Source of the DNA: Prevotella merdae
Lineage (GTDB): Bacteria > Bacteroidota > Bacteroidia > Bacteroidales > Bacteroidaceae
Direction of reading: 5' to 3'
Assembly (NCBI RefSeq): GCF_900290275.1
Contig: NZ_LT985323.1
Coordinates: 539,987-603,986 of the forward strand
Length of the DNA stretch: 64,000 bases
Program-made: the position numbers and the translations under genes
Part shown: positions 1 through 8,287 of the stretch, piece after piece
How positions within the stretch are numbered: position 1 is the first letter of the stretch
Layout: each line of letters opens with the position of its first letter
The notes under the pieces: model-generated
Databases searched by the model: none
The model's input: the letters and a program-made list of their open reading frames with translations, nothing else
What the model was told of the DNA's origin: nothing

Positions 1-989
1 TAAGCCCACTTATAGAAGGAAGCTCCGTGAACGAAACCTGCTCCGAAAGCGGTGAAGATGACGTTGTCGCCCTTCTTCATGTTTTTCTCATTATCCCACA
101 ATGCCAAAGGAATTGTGGCGGCACTTGTGTTGCCATAATGCTGGATGTTTACTACTACCTTTTCCATAGGCAGACCTACACGCTTGGTTACAGCCTCAAT
201 AATACGAAGGTTAGCCTCGTGAGGAACAACCCACTTAACGTCATCAGCTGTAAGCTCGTTGCGCTTCATCACCTCAGCCACGTCGTTGCTCATATCAGTA
301 ACGGCATAGCGGAACACGGTGCGTCCCTCCTGATAGAGGTAATGCAGACGGTGGTCAACTGTGAAGTGTGACGGTGGACATACAGATCCACCCGCCTTCA
401 TATGAAGGAACGGAAGACCGATGCCATCTGTACGTAGGTAAGAATTCTGCACGCCTACGTTCTCTTCCTCAGTAGCCTCTACAAGTACAGCTCCAGCTCC
501 ATCGCCGAAGAGCACACATGTAGCACGGTCGGTATAGTCAACCAGCGACGACATCTTATCGGCACCGATAACGATTATCTTCTTATATCGACCACTCTGA
601 ATCATTGATGCAGCAACATCGAGCGAATAAAGGAATCCGCAACATGCTGCCTCAAAGTCGAAAGCAAAGGCATTCTTCAGTCCAAGTTTACCAAGAACGA
701 TAGATGCCGTAGAAGGGAACTTGTAGTCGGGAGTTGTAGTGGTAACGATCAGCGCATCAATTGTGTCGGGATCAACTCCAGTCTTCTTGATGAGCTGCTT
801 GGCCGCTTTACGTGCCATATAGCTCGTGCCGAGACCTTCCTCTGTAAGGATATGACGTTCCTTGATTCCGACACGGGTCATAATCCACTCGTCGCTGGTG
901 TCTACCATGCGCGACAATTCCTCATTATTGAGAACATAGTCGGGCACATAGCCGCCAACTCCGGTGATTACTGCGTTTATCTTTCCCAT
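1..989 (-). CDS. fabH: 3-oxoacyl-ACP synthase III (KAS III), 3' end at window edge
   Basis: Condenses an acyl-CoA primer with malonyl-ACP to start fatty-acid synthesis in the cytosol. Translating the minus strand from 989 gives 328 complete codons, starting MGKINAVITGVGGYVPDYVL. The thiolase-fold catalytic triad is visible: Cys in AACCGF, His in PHEANLRI and Asn in GNTSAAT, plus the C-terminal FGAGFVHGA segment. The last codon is cut after TA at base 1, so only the last residue or the stop is missing. It lies 14 bp downstream of rpmF and is probably co-transcribed with rpmF and the DUF177 gene, a common bacterial arrangement linking lipid and ribosome synthesis. Confidence 0.96.
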   Translation of the reverse strand, partial: MGKINAVITGVGGYVPDYVLNNEELSRMVDTSDEWIMTRVGIKERHILTEEGLGTSYMARKAAKQLIKKTGVDPDTIDALIVTTTTPDYKFPSTASIVLGKLGLKNAFAFDFEAACCGFLYSLDVAASMIQSGRYKKIIVIGADKMSSLVDYTDRATCVLFGDGAGAVLVEATEEENVGVQNSYLRTDGIGLPFLHMKAGGSVCPPSHFTVDHRLHYLYQEGRTVFRYAVTDMSNDVAEVMKRNELTADDVKWVVPHEANLRIIEAVTKRVGLPMEKVVVNIQHYGNTSAATIPLALWDNEKNMKKGDNVIFTAFGAGFVHGASFYKWA

Positions 990-1003
990 CGTGTGGAGAA
1001 ATA

Positions 1004-1189
1004 TTATTCAGCTACTTCCTTTACGATAGCCACCTTGCCACGATAGTAGCCACAAGTTGGGCATACTGTGTGGTATACATAGTAAGCGCCACAGTTAGGG
1101 CATACTGCCAATGTAGGAGCTACTGCCTTATCATGAGTTCTTCTCTTAAGTGTACGTGTCTTTGACTGTCTTCTTTTAGGATGTGCCAT
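1004..1189 (-). CDS. rpmF: 50S ribosomal protein L32
   Basis: Small protein (61 aa) of the large ribosomal subunit. It starts MAHPKRRQSKTRTLKRRTHD, the typical basic L32 N-terminus, and has two CxxC pairs (CPNC and CPTC) that form a zinc ribbon, so this is the zinc-binding form. It starts 6 bp after the stop of the DUF177 gene and is followed by fabH, the standard yceD-rpmF-fabH order. Confidence 0.98.
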   Translation of the reverse strand: MAHPKRRQSKTRTLKRRTHDKAVAPTLAVCPNCGAYYVYHTVCPTCGYYRGKVAIVKEVAE

Positions 1190-1195
1190 TTTCTT

Positions 1196-1729
1196 TTAAT
1201 CTTTAATTATTGTTTTTAATTTTTCTAATTCATTCCAACGCGGATCTACCGCTTGCTCTTCATTCGCGCCACTACTTCGGGTAGCTGAGTGTTCTTCGAG
1301 AACCTTTATCATCGCCGCGTTACATTTTCCAGGTGTATGCACGTGCTTAGCGGGAATGTTAAGTGCTATAAATTCGTAGATGAACCACGCCACGTCGAGT
1401 ATGCCTTCTCGCTCATCAACGGTGATGAGGTCATCGTCTTCGGAATATTCTTCACCAAATTTCACTATTAGTCGGTCGTCCGTCTCAATAGCTTGTTCCA
1501 TATCGTCAAGACAGATATCGCACGGAATAACGACAGTGCCCTCGGTATGGAAGTCGAACTCAAAATAGTTCTCTGTGCGCTTTACATTTACAGACACACT
1601 AATATTGCCACGCTTTATTTCTTCCTCGTCAAGTGACTCGAAATAAGCGTCGCCCAAACTGAAGTTGAGCGTGCTTACGCCCTCGTTCAGTTCCTTCAAA
1701 TCTATTTTAAGTACCTCTAAACTACACAT
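1196..1729 (-). CDS. DUF177 (YceD-family) protein
   Basis: YceD/DUF177 proteins are encoded next to rpmF and are linked to 23S rRNA or ribosome assembly. The C-terminal half has the family features: a CDICLDDM cysteine pair and an acidic DDDLITVDEREGILDVAWFIYEF region. The frame can be extended to 1762, but residue 12 (MCSLEVLKIDLKEL) matches where the family normally begins. A TTTG-N21-TAACTTTG promoter (1738-1770) overlaps the extension, so 1729 is preferred, giving 177 aa and a very short leader. First gene of the rpmF-fabH operon. Confidence 0.85.
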   Translation of the reverse strand: MCSLEVLKIDLKELNEGVSTLNFSLGDAYFESLDEEEIKRGNISVSVNVKRTENYFEFDFHTEGTVVIPCDICLDDMEQAIETDDRLIVKFGEEYSEDDDLITVDEREGILDVAWFIYEFIALNIPAKHVHTPGKCNAAMIKVLEEHSATRSSGANEEQAVDPRWNELEKLKTIIKD

Positions 1730-1737
1730 TTGGTGTG

Positions 1738-1770
1738 CAAAGTTACTAATATTTTCCGACATACAACAAA
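1738..1770 (-). promoter_or_regulatory. Bacteroidota-type promoter for DUF177-rpmF-fabH
   Basis: Read on the minus strand, TTTG (1770-1767) is followed 21 bp later by TAACTTTG (1745-1738), matching the Bacteroidota -33 TTTG and -7 TAnnTTTG consensus. The predicted start of transcription, about 1731-1734, lies only a few bases before the chosen ATG at 1729. Confidence 0.6.
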
Positions 1771-1801
1771 ATCTTTACAAAGTTTTTGATTTTTAGTGTG
1801 T

Positions 1802-2983
1802 TTATTTCTTCAGTTCTATTCGGAACGTAGTTCCAACGCCCACTTCCGACCACTTTACCCAAATACGTCCCTTATGATATTCCTCTATAATGCGCTTGGC
1901 AAGCGATAGTCCGAGTCCCCATCCTCGCTTCTTTGTTGTAAAGCCAGGACGAAACACGTTGCGCAAGTCTTTCTTGCGTATTCCCTTGCCCGTGTCGGTC
2001 ACTTCGATTACTGCCTTCGTTGGCTCCTCCCACATCTTTAGAGTTATCTTGCCTTCGCCACCCATTGCGTCGACGGCATTCTTTGATAGGTTCTCTATAA
2101 CCCACTCAAACAGCGAGGCATTAATCTTTACACGTATGTCGGTTTCAGGAAACTGGCGTATCATTTGCACCTTGTTTGACGTGCGACGATCCATATAGTC
2201 TATCACGTGTTCCATTACCTCCTTAAGATCAGTCTCTACAGGTTCGGGCAGGGAGCCAATCTTTGAGAATCGGTCAGCGATAAGCTGCAATCGTTTTACG
2301 TCCTTGTTCATCTCTGGTATCAGGTCGTCGTCGGGATAGGTTTCCTTCAATATCTCCACCCATGCCATCAGACTTGATATCGGTGTACCCAGCTGATGGG
2401 CTGTTTCTTTCGACAGTCCTACCCACACTTTATTCTGTTCGGCCCGCTTGGATGTAAGTAGCGCGAATATGGCAATCACTACAAAAATCATTACTACACC
2501 CAATTGTACATAAGGATAGGATGCCAGTCGGCGCAACATAACCGAGTCGTCGTAGCACACGTTGATATAATCGGCTGAAGAAGGATTTGCATCCAGGTTG
2601 TCATCCAAGGCAATGCGTATGTCGCGTCGTTCGCGCAGCAGTTTGTGTCCCAAATTGGTTACAAAGCGCATGGTATCGGCTTCGTTGGCACAGTCGGTTA
2701 TATCAAGATTGCGATAAGCCTGGACTTCTCCCGCCGAATCGAGCACAATAACGGGAATTGTGTTGTTTCCGTTAATAACCTTAAGCACAAGGTTTATGTC
2801 GGTGTTCTCGTCGGCACGGTTGAGGGTGCGCATTGCCTCTGCCCATACCTCCATTTTGTTGTGCTCCTCCTTGGCAAGGTCGCTAATGAGGAAATGGGAC
2901 ACAACAAGCGACGCCACGGCGATAATCACCGCGGCGAACACAAGTATAATCTTAACTCTACGTATTTGGTCGGTCCATTGCAT
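1802..2983 (-). CDS. membrane sensor histidine kinase, orphan
   Basis: Two-component sensor of 393 aa if started at MQWTDQIRRV; a start nine codons upstream is also open. It has two membrane segments (about residues 11-33 and 158-177) enclosing a periplasmic sensor domain of about 125 aa. The cytoplasmic part has an H-box (KETAHQLGTP, His ~196), an N-box (ENLSKNAVDA), a G1 box DTGKGI and a G2 box GWGLGLSL. No response regulator gene is adjacent, so its partner must be elsewhere. The ligand is unknown. It lies 88 bp downstream of the Ser/Thr kinase gene, so it may be read from that operon or independently. Confidence 0.92.
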   Translation of the reverse strand: MQWTDQIRRVKIILVFAAVIIAVASLVVSHFLISDLAKEEHNKMEVWAEAMRTLNRADENTDINLVLKVINGNNTIPVIVLDSAGEVQAYRNLDITDCANEADTMRFVTNLGHKLLRERRDIRIALDDNLDANPSSADYINVCYDDSVMLRRLASYPYVQLGVVMIFVVIAIFALLTSKRAEQNKVWVGLSKETAHQLGTPISSLMAWVEILKETYPDDDLIPEMNKDVKRLQLIADRFSKIGSLPEPVETDLKEVMEHVIDYMDRRTSNKVQMIRQFPETDIRVKINASLFEWVIENLSKNAVDAMGGEGKITLKMWEEPTKAVIEVTDTGKGIRKKDLRNVFRPGFTTKKRGWGLGLSLAKRIIEEYHKGRIWVKWSEVGVGTTFRIELKK

Positions 2984-3071
2984 ATAAATGTATAACGCAA
3001 TTATCGACAAATTATTATTGAAGTTTATGAATTAGTATTGTAATGAAAGCTCACCCCAAATGATGAGAGCC

Positions 3072-4022
3072 TCACCAAAGACTACTATCCATCACCTTGT
3101 TAGCTGCTCCTGCAGAAACAGTATCGGCATTTACAGCGTCTGCTGGTGTGGTTTGGCGTGTGCTCATCATCACACCGATGATGACAATCAGCACCAATGC
3201 CAATGCTATGAGTAGAACGTTCACCATCGCCAACGACCTGCCCTTGTCTGCCATCAGAAGCCTTACCTGCGCAATGTCAGCAGGACGATGGGCACAATCG
3301 GCTGTAGCACACTTCCGCCCCACCCTCACCAGTTGCTTGCTACGTACAGCCTCAGCCATATACTCCAACACCTTTCCAAACGAATAGATGTCGGCGCTGG
3401 GACTGCTTATAGCATTTGGCTGCAACTGCTCGGGGGCTATATAGCCACGTGTGCCTGCCGGAATCTTAAGCACGCAGAACGTCTCGCTGTCCGATAGTCC
3501 AAAATCTATCAGCTTTACGTCGCCGCCACGATGTGTAAGCATGATGTTCGACGGCTTGATGTCGCGGTGTACTATCTGCTTGGCGTGCATATACTCCATA
3601 GCATCAAGCAGCTGAGCAGCTATCTTATGTACCACCTCTTCAGTAATCTTGCCGCCTTTCACAGCCGTCTCAAGCGTCTCGCCGTCCACATATTCCATGA
3701 CGATACACTCGCCAAGGTCGCCCACTGGCTCCATGCTTATAGTGCGGCAGATGTTGGGATGATCGAGTTGCAATCCTATCTCAAACTCCTTCATCAGCGC
3801 CTGACGATACACTGGCGTATAACGAAAATCCGTCTTCAGGCATTTCAGCACATAGCGCTTGCCATATCTCACGGCTGTGAACATACGCGCATGGCCCGAC
3901 TTCGACACATAGCACTCGCTGATATTGGTGAATCCGTTGTCGGCTCGTGCTACGTTAAAATCCGATTCGCTATCTATGTCTACCACATATCCCGAAGTAG
4001 GGCGGTTTTCACTGTCATTCAT
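3072..4022 (-). CDS. eukaryotic-type Ser/Thr protein kinase with C-terminal membrane anchor
   Basis: 316 aa. The N-terminal kinase domain has the ATP-binding lysine (YVLK, Lys60), catalytic loop HRDIKPSN (152-159), DFG (173-175), APE (196-198) and the DIYSFG helix-F Asp (211). The glycine-rich loop is degenerate (SKSGHARMF around 40-48). A short basic linker leads to one membrane helix (about 266-286) and a roughly 30-residue Ala/Thr/Asp-rich tail, probably periplasmic. There are no PASTA repeats. It is the last gene of the eight-gene operon, 7 bp after the HTH-like gene. Substrates are unknown; co-encoded proteins are the obvious candidates. Activity is inferred from intact catalytic residues. 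Confidence 0.93.
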   Translation of the reverse strand: MNDSENRPTSGYVVDIDSESDFNVARADNGFTNISECYVSKSGHARMFTAVRYGKRYVLKCLKTDFRYTPVYRQALMKEFEIGLQLDHPNICRTISMEPVGDLGECIVMEYVDGETLETAVKGGKITEEVVHKIAAQLLDAMEYMHAKQIVHRDIKPSNIMLTHRGGDVKLIDFGLSDSETFCVLKIPAGTRGYIAPEQLQPNAISSPSADIYSFGKVLEYMAEAVRSKQLVRVGRKCATADCAHRPADIAQVRLLMADKGRSLAMVNVLLIALALVLIVIIGVMMSTRQTTPADAVNADTVSAGAANKVMDSSLW

Positions 4023-4029
4023 AATCTGT

Positions 4030-4596
4030 CTAAATTATCTTTCTCACTATCGAAAGTCCGCCATTGCGTCCTGCCACAAAGGGTGGTGTACGTTCGCCAT
4101 TACGCTCTATATACGGCAGGTACAGCGGCTGTTCCTTAATGAAACATCCTGTTACAAACATATCATCCGACTGCAACTTGCTGTTATGCGCTTCCACTAC
4201 ACGATATGCACTATCGCCTATGTATTCAAGACGAAGCAGACGATTGGGTGCCCACCCTATCTCCACATTATCACCTCGCTCCAAGTCGCTGCTCACAAGT
4301 TGGCAAGCATCAAAAAACGACGAATTGTAGCGGGTGCTGTTCTTCAGCCAAAGCAGAAACGAGGCATAGTCCTTATGTCCTATATATGCCGATAGAGAGT
4401 CGAGGGTCAGCATGCGCGGCTTATGGCTGTCGCTGACATAGCCGTACAGTCGCTTCAATGTCGACGGCGACACGAATATCTCATGTCGAAGGCGCAGTAT
4501 TACCGAGAACTCCTCAAAGTCGGTGGTCGTGGTAAGGTGCTTGCCGTAATGCTCCTCAACAAGGCGTTTCAGCTCTTCTATTTCTGGTGTATTCAT
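4030..4596 (-). CDS. small HTH-like protein encoded with the Ser/Thr kinase
   Basis: 188 aa with no signal peptide or membrane segment, so probably cytosolic. The N-terminal half contains the pattern STLKRLYGYVSD...LTLDSLSAYIGHKDYASF, which resembles an N-terminal helical, HTH-like domain seen in Bacteroidota regulators. The C-terminal half (about residues 105-188) looks beta-rich, with a region IGWAPNRLLRLEYIGD, and I do not recognise it. It lies 11 bp after the BspA-type gene and 7 bp before the kinase, so it is translated as a unit with the kinase. It could be a regulator or kinase substrate; both are inference. Confidence 0.72.
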   Translation of the reverse strand: MNTPEIEELKRLVEEHYGKHLTTTTDFEEFSVILRLRHEIFVSPSTLKRLYGYVSDSHKPRMLTLDSLSAYIGHKDYASFLLWLKNSTRYNSSFFDACQLVSSDLERGDNVEIGWAPNRLLRLEYIGDSAYRVVEAHNSKLQSDDMFVTGCFIKEQPLYLPYIERNGERTPPFVAGRNGGLSIVRKII

Positions 4597-4607
4597 AGGT
4601 TCTTCAT

Positions 4608-6239
4608 TTATATGTCATCAATTATATTCTCAAACTGGTCCCAGTATGACTTTGCCCGATAATACTCCTCTCTGCCTTTCGGCACATGCACGCGGCACGT
4701 CTTCAGAAAGTCGGTAGCAACATTGGCAAATGTATTGTTATAGCAAACTGGTGGCAACGCAGCACCGATGTAAATGTCAGTAAGCGGACAACCGTCGAAG
4801 ACGTATTCGTTTATAATGTCCACTTTCTTGCCAAGGCGCACCGTGGTAAGGTGGCTGCATTTCTGAAACAGTCCGGAGGGCAGCTGCTTAAGGGTGGAGG
4901 GCAGCACCACTTCCTTCACCTTGCTGTTATAGAAGGCACACATACCCAACTTGGTCAGTCCGTCGGAGAATACGAATTTCTCCACGTTGCTTTCGCGGAA
5001 GGCATAGTCGCCAACGCTCTCTATGGTAGAGGGCAATGTGTATTCGCCCTTCTTGCCCATAGGGAACCAGAGTATGCGTTTACCATCACTGCTCAAGAGT
5101 ACACCATCCTTACTCATGAAGTAGGTGTTGGCTGCCGACACGTCGATGTTCTCCAGCGATGTACAACCAGCCGATGGACTTACCGTACTTACCGATGCTG
5201 GGATGGTGATGCTGCGCAGAGAGGTGCAGCCCTCGAAGGCTTCCTTCTCTATCTTGACAGCTCCCATTGGCAACTTGATGGTATTCAGACCAGTGCAAGC
5301 ACGAAACAGACCTACACCTATCACTCCGTCCTCTGTAAATCGTGATTCGCCATACTCGCCACCACCCGCAACGATGCTTGCTCCCGAAATATCGAGATCG
5401 GCAAGACGTCCGACTGTAGGATGGTTTTCCTCATCACGTCCTGCCATGATGCGCAGCGTGCGCAGATCGTCGCCATTAAGCGGGCCTACTAGAGAAAGAC
5501 TGGTAATATTGAATATCTGGTCGCCGAGGAGGGTGGAAAGAATGCCTGCCTTACCAAGCACAACGGCTGAAGAGGTAGTGAACTGGATGGCTTCGCCTTC
5601 CGACTCGCCTACGCTGTTGACAGCAAAGGGCTTGATGGTGTACGTAATATTGGACTGCAGACCGTCAATAAACAGACTGTACATTCCATCGTCGTCAGCC
5701 TTTCCGCTCTGCATGATAGTTTTCTCGCCTCCCTCGATGCCTTCGCCCGAAACACGGCAACCGCAGGATGTGACGAGTTCGCCGCCATTGTCCGTGATGC
5801 TGTAGCCTACGATAAGACTAACCGGAGCGCTACTCAGCACTTTCGCCTTGCTTACCGTAGGGCGTTCGTTGGGCTGCGTGGCAAAGCTGACCATCTCGCC
5901 AGAGAGCGAGGCTGAGCCATTGGTGCCATGAAGCATATAATAATAGGTGGTGCCAGCATTGAGCGTGGATAGGTGCATACTGACATTGCCGTCGGCATCA
6001 GCCAATACTTCCTGCCTCTCAGACATGCTCTCGTCATTGCCATAACTGAACCAAAGACTGGGCATGTCCACCCCTTTTTCCTTGACACACTTGCCCAATA
6101 GCGTGGCTTCCGTACGACTAATGTCCATAGCCGGAAGCGTCTGGAGGCGAGGCTCTAAGTTGTACGGACTGTCACTGCTACAAGAGCAGACCGTCACGAC
6201 AGCCATCAACAATAATATATAGAGAATACGATTATTCAT
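4608..6239 (-). CDS. BspA-type leucine-rich repeat surface lipoprotein
   Basis: 543 aa from the chosen ATG at 6239, which opens a lipoprotein signal (MNNRILYILLLMAVVTVCSC). The frame runs 27 codons further upstream but that part overlaps the previous gene and has no signal character. After the lipidated Cys come two fibronectin-III/Ig-like domains (about 30-220), then LRR_5/BspA repeats such as FEGCTSLRSITIP, IESVGDYAF and LPSGLFQKCSHLTTVRL (about 290-500). The end, YYRAKSYWDQFENI, is typical of this family. BspA-type proteins bind host or bacterial surfaces. Here it is the sixth gene of the kinase operon, 14 bp after the preceding gene. Confidence 0.9.
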   Translation of the reverse strand: MNNRILYILLLMAVVTVCSCSSDSPYNLEPRLQTLPAMDISRTEATLLGKCVKEKGVDMPSLWFSYGNDESMSERQEVLADADGNVSMHLSTLNAGTTYYYMLHGTNGSASLSGEMVSFATQPNERPTVSKAKVLSSAPVSLIVGYSITDNGGELVTSCGCRVSGEGIEGGEKTIMQSGKADDDGMYSLFIDGLQSNITYTIKPFAVNSVGESEGEAIQFTTSSAVVLGKAGILSTLLGDQIFNITSLSLVGPLNGDDLRTLRIMAGRDEENHPTVGRLADLDISGASIVAGGGEYGESRFTEDGVIGVGLFRACTGLNTIKLPMGAVKIEKEAFEGCTSLRSITIPASVSTVSPSAGCTSLENIDVSAANTYFMSKDGVLLSSDGKRILWFPMGKKGEYTLPSTIESVGDYAFRESNVEKFVFSDGLTKLGMCAFYNSKVKEVVLPSTLKQLPSGLFQKCSHLTTVRLGKKVDIINEYVFDGCPLTDIYIGAALPPVCYNNTFANVATDFLKTCRVHVPKGREEYYRAKSYWDQFENIIDDI

Positions 6240-6253
6240 AATCGGTACATTTT

Positions 6254-7255
6254 TTACTTGCGCTTTGTTATCATTCCAGTCTTTCCAAGGCATATTCCTA
6301 CGCCTATACATCCCTGCCATTGCTTGCCGGCAATGGTCAGTGCCGACGCACTGAAGCTGAATCGTCCTACCGAAGCTACAACGCCAAGCTCTGCCGCAAA
6401 GCCTTTATGACTGAACTTTTCATTACGTAACCAACCACCGCCCTCGCTGTCGGCAAGCTGCCATGCAGTGGTCTGACTGCCATAGCCCACGCCTTCGAAT
6501 ATGTTGAGCAAGCCATTCAGACGATGTATGCCACCCACGGTTAGGGCATAGACAGAAGTCTGCGTGCGTCCAGTATAATAAGGTGTGTTGCCGGTAGAGG
6601 GTCGATAACCATCGCTATTGCACGAACCTATCGTCGTGGGCGACGAATGCAGATTGCTGCTCACATGCACATAAGCACCATGACGACGCATCAAGGCTGC
6701 CATTACGCCCCACGAGGGTCCATCGGTATGTAGCGAGGCTGTAAGCAACGTGAAGGCATGAAACTGAACTATGCGTCGGGGCGGTGCCACGGTCACGGTG
6801 TCGACGATGGTTTGAGTATATACTATAGTGTCATGCTTCTCCACCACAGCGGTCTGTGGTAGGCGGAGACGCATCTCATAGGTCATGCGGCTCTCAAGCT
6901 TCGTGCCGAACTTATAGTCGCGTAGCACTCCCCATTGCGGATGTTTCAGCGTTATACTCTTGGTACCTTTGGGTAGGAAAAGCCATATCTCGCCCACCTT
7001 GTCGCGACGTTCTACAATGCCCAGAGGCGAAGAGAAGGCGAAGTCAGCTGGTGCCACAACCTTAAGCAATGCGCATGCCTCGCCATTAAGGTCGCGTACG
7101 GCATCGATGAAGGCACTCACATCGGTAGGCAACTGACGGAAACTCTCCACCGTAAAGGTGCTGTCGGGCGCAGCCAATGCGACTGTCGCTGCTGCAGCCT
7201 TAGCATCGTTCAACGGCAGACACGACAATATCATAGTATACACCACGCAAAGCAT
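6254..7255 (-). CDS. exported PEGA-like/outer-membrane-like protein
   Basis: 333 aa if started at 7255 (MLCVVYTMILSCLPLNDAKA), a short export signal. The open frame extends 53 codons upstream across the end of the preceding gene, which is unlikely to be used. The first domain has the pattern DLNGEACALLKV...GEIWLFLPKGTKSITLKHPQWG, which recalls the PEGA-like domain of Bacteroidota surface proteins. After a linker (VYTQTIVDTVTVAPP) the C-terminal 170 residues alternate short aromatic/Gly strands like a small outer-membrane barrel. Function is unknown; likely a surface partner of the neighbouring lipoproteins. Confidence 0.75.
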   Translation of the reverse strand: MLCVVYTMILSCLPLNDAKAAAATVALAAPDSTFTVESFRQLPTDVSAFIDAVRDLNGEACALLKVVAPADFAFSSPLGIVERRDKVGEIWLFLPKGTKSITLKHPQWGVLRDYKFGTKLESRMTYEMRLRLPQTAVVEKHDTIVYTQTIVDTVTVAPPRRIVQFHAFTLLTASLHTDGPSWGVMAALMRRHGAYVHVSSNLHSSPTTIGSCNSDGYRPSTGNTPYYTGRTQTSVYALTVGGIHRLNGLLNIFEGVGYGSQTTAWQLADSEGGGWLRNEKFSHKGFAAELGVVASVGRFSFSASALTIAGKQWQGCIGVGICLGKTGMITKRK

Positions 7256-7286
7256 AACTTTACGTAGCGAAAAATGCAGTTGATTG

Positions 7287-8252
7287 TTATTTTGTATGTA
7301 CGGGGCGGATAGAGAACAAATCTCTGAATCCACCAAGTTTAAACTCCTTGCTGTCGTAAAGATAGACATTGTATACTTCTCTGCCTGTCTGCTCCGACGT
7401 GTGATACCATGCACAAGGTAGCACGATGCTCTTGCCAGAAGGTCCGGTCACGACGTAGTAATTGTCATACTTCTTCCATTGACACTTGTCGATAAGCTCT
7501 TGCCACTGTGCCTTAGTCGGCATGCTCCAGCCTTCGCCAAGAATGTAAGTAGCGACATCAAACTCAGCATTGCCAGCAATATCCATCGGGGCTTCCTTGG
7601 TTCCGAGATAATCCCACATGCCCAGTCCTCCCCAAGGATAACCGTCGCCCACTGCAAATAGATACTTGTGGTTCTCATATTGGGTGTTGTTATATCTAAC
7701 AATCGCGTTATCATGGGCACTTGTCTTGGTCATACAATAATTGTTGTATTTGTTGTATGCCGAATACAGCTCCCTTATATCCATCGACTTGAGATACTCC
7801 TCGTATGTCATTGTCATCGGATAAGTGCTGTTCTTATTATTAGTGAACGAGGGTTTTTCCATTGGCTGGATGCCAAGTTCGTCCTCCAGCTCCTGCAAGG
7901 TCTGCTCCAAGGTCTTGTGCTCAGTGACCGGGCTCACGGAGCCAAGGTTTGAGGAAGCCCACTTCACCGACAGTCCTAAGTCCACATAGCCATAATATCC
8001 TTCCGTACCACGACCTTCGGTCTTTTTCTTGTCTGTGTAGACTTCAGGGTCCATGTTTTTATATTCGGGATGTTTGTCATCAGAATCGGTGAATCCCTGG
8101 GGATAAGTCAAGGCATTGATTTCGTCAATTATTGCCTGACGGTCTGTAAAGAAATTGTCACCCACGAAGATTTCATTGTCGTCACTGCTGCACGACGTGA
8201 ATATCATTGCGCCTCCAAGTATCAATGAGGCAAACAAGTATTTCTTGTTCAT
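7287..8252 (-). CDS. lipoprotein with a Fibrobacter-paralogous (FISUMP-like) domain
   Basis: 321 aa. It has a clear lipoprotein signal (MNKKYLFASLILGGAMIFTSC) followed by an acidic SSDDNE stretch, typical of surface export in Bacteroidota. From about residue 90 it carries the motif YVDLGLSVKWASSNLG, and later GWSMPTKAQWQELIDKC and FRDLFSIRPV, features of the FISUMP/formylglycine-like surface domain widespread in Prevotella. No enzymatic residues can be assigned. It lies 35 bp after the preceding gene and 31 bp before the PEGA/barrel-like gene. Confidence 0.85.
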   Translation of the reverse strand: MNKKYLFASLILGGAMIFTSCSSDDNEIFVGDNFFTDRQAIIDEINALTYPQGFTDSDDKHPEYKNMDPEVYTDKKKTEGRGTEGYYGYVDLGLSVKWASSNLGSVSPVTEHKTLEQTLQELEDELGIQPMEKPSFTNNKNSTYPMTMTYEEYLKSMDIRELYSAYNKYNNYCMTKTSAHDNAIVRYNNTQYENHKYLFAVGDGYPWGGLGMWDYLGTKEAPMDIAGNAEFDVATYILGEGWSMPTKAQWQELIDKCQWKKYDNYYVVTGPSGKSIVLPCAWYHTSEQTGREVYNVYLYDSKEFKLGGFRDLFSIRPVHTK

Positions 8253-8287
8253 AATAAGTGTTTATTGTTATGATTCTTATATGTTTC

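Noticed and set aside
4686..5345. Plus-strand reading frame of 219 codons opposite the BspA-type gene
   Set aside because: Antisense to repeated LRR DNA, no recognisable domain and no promoter. A shadow of the real gene.
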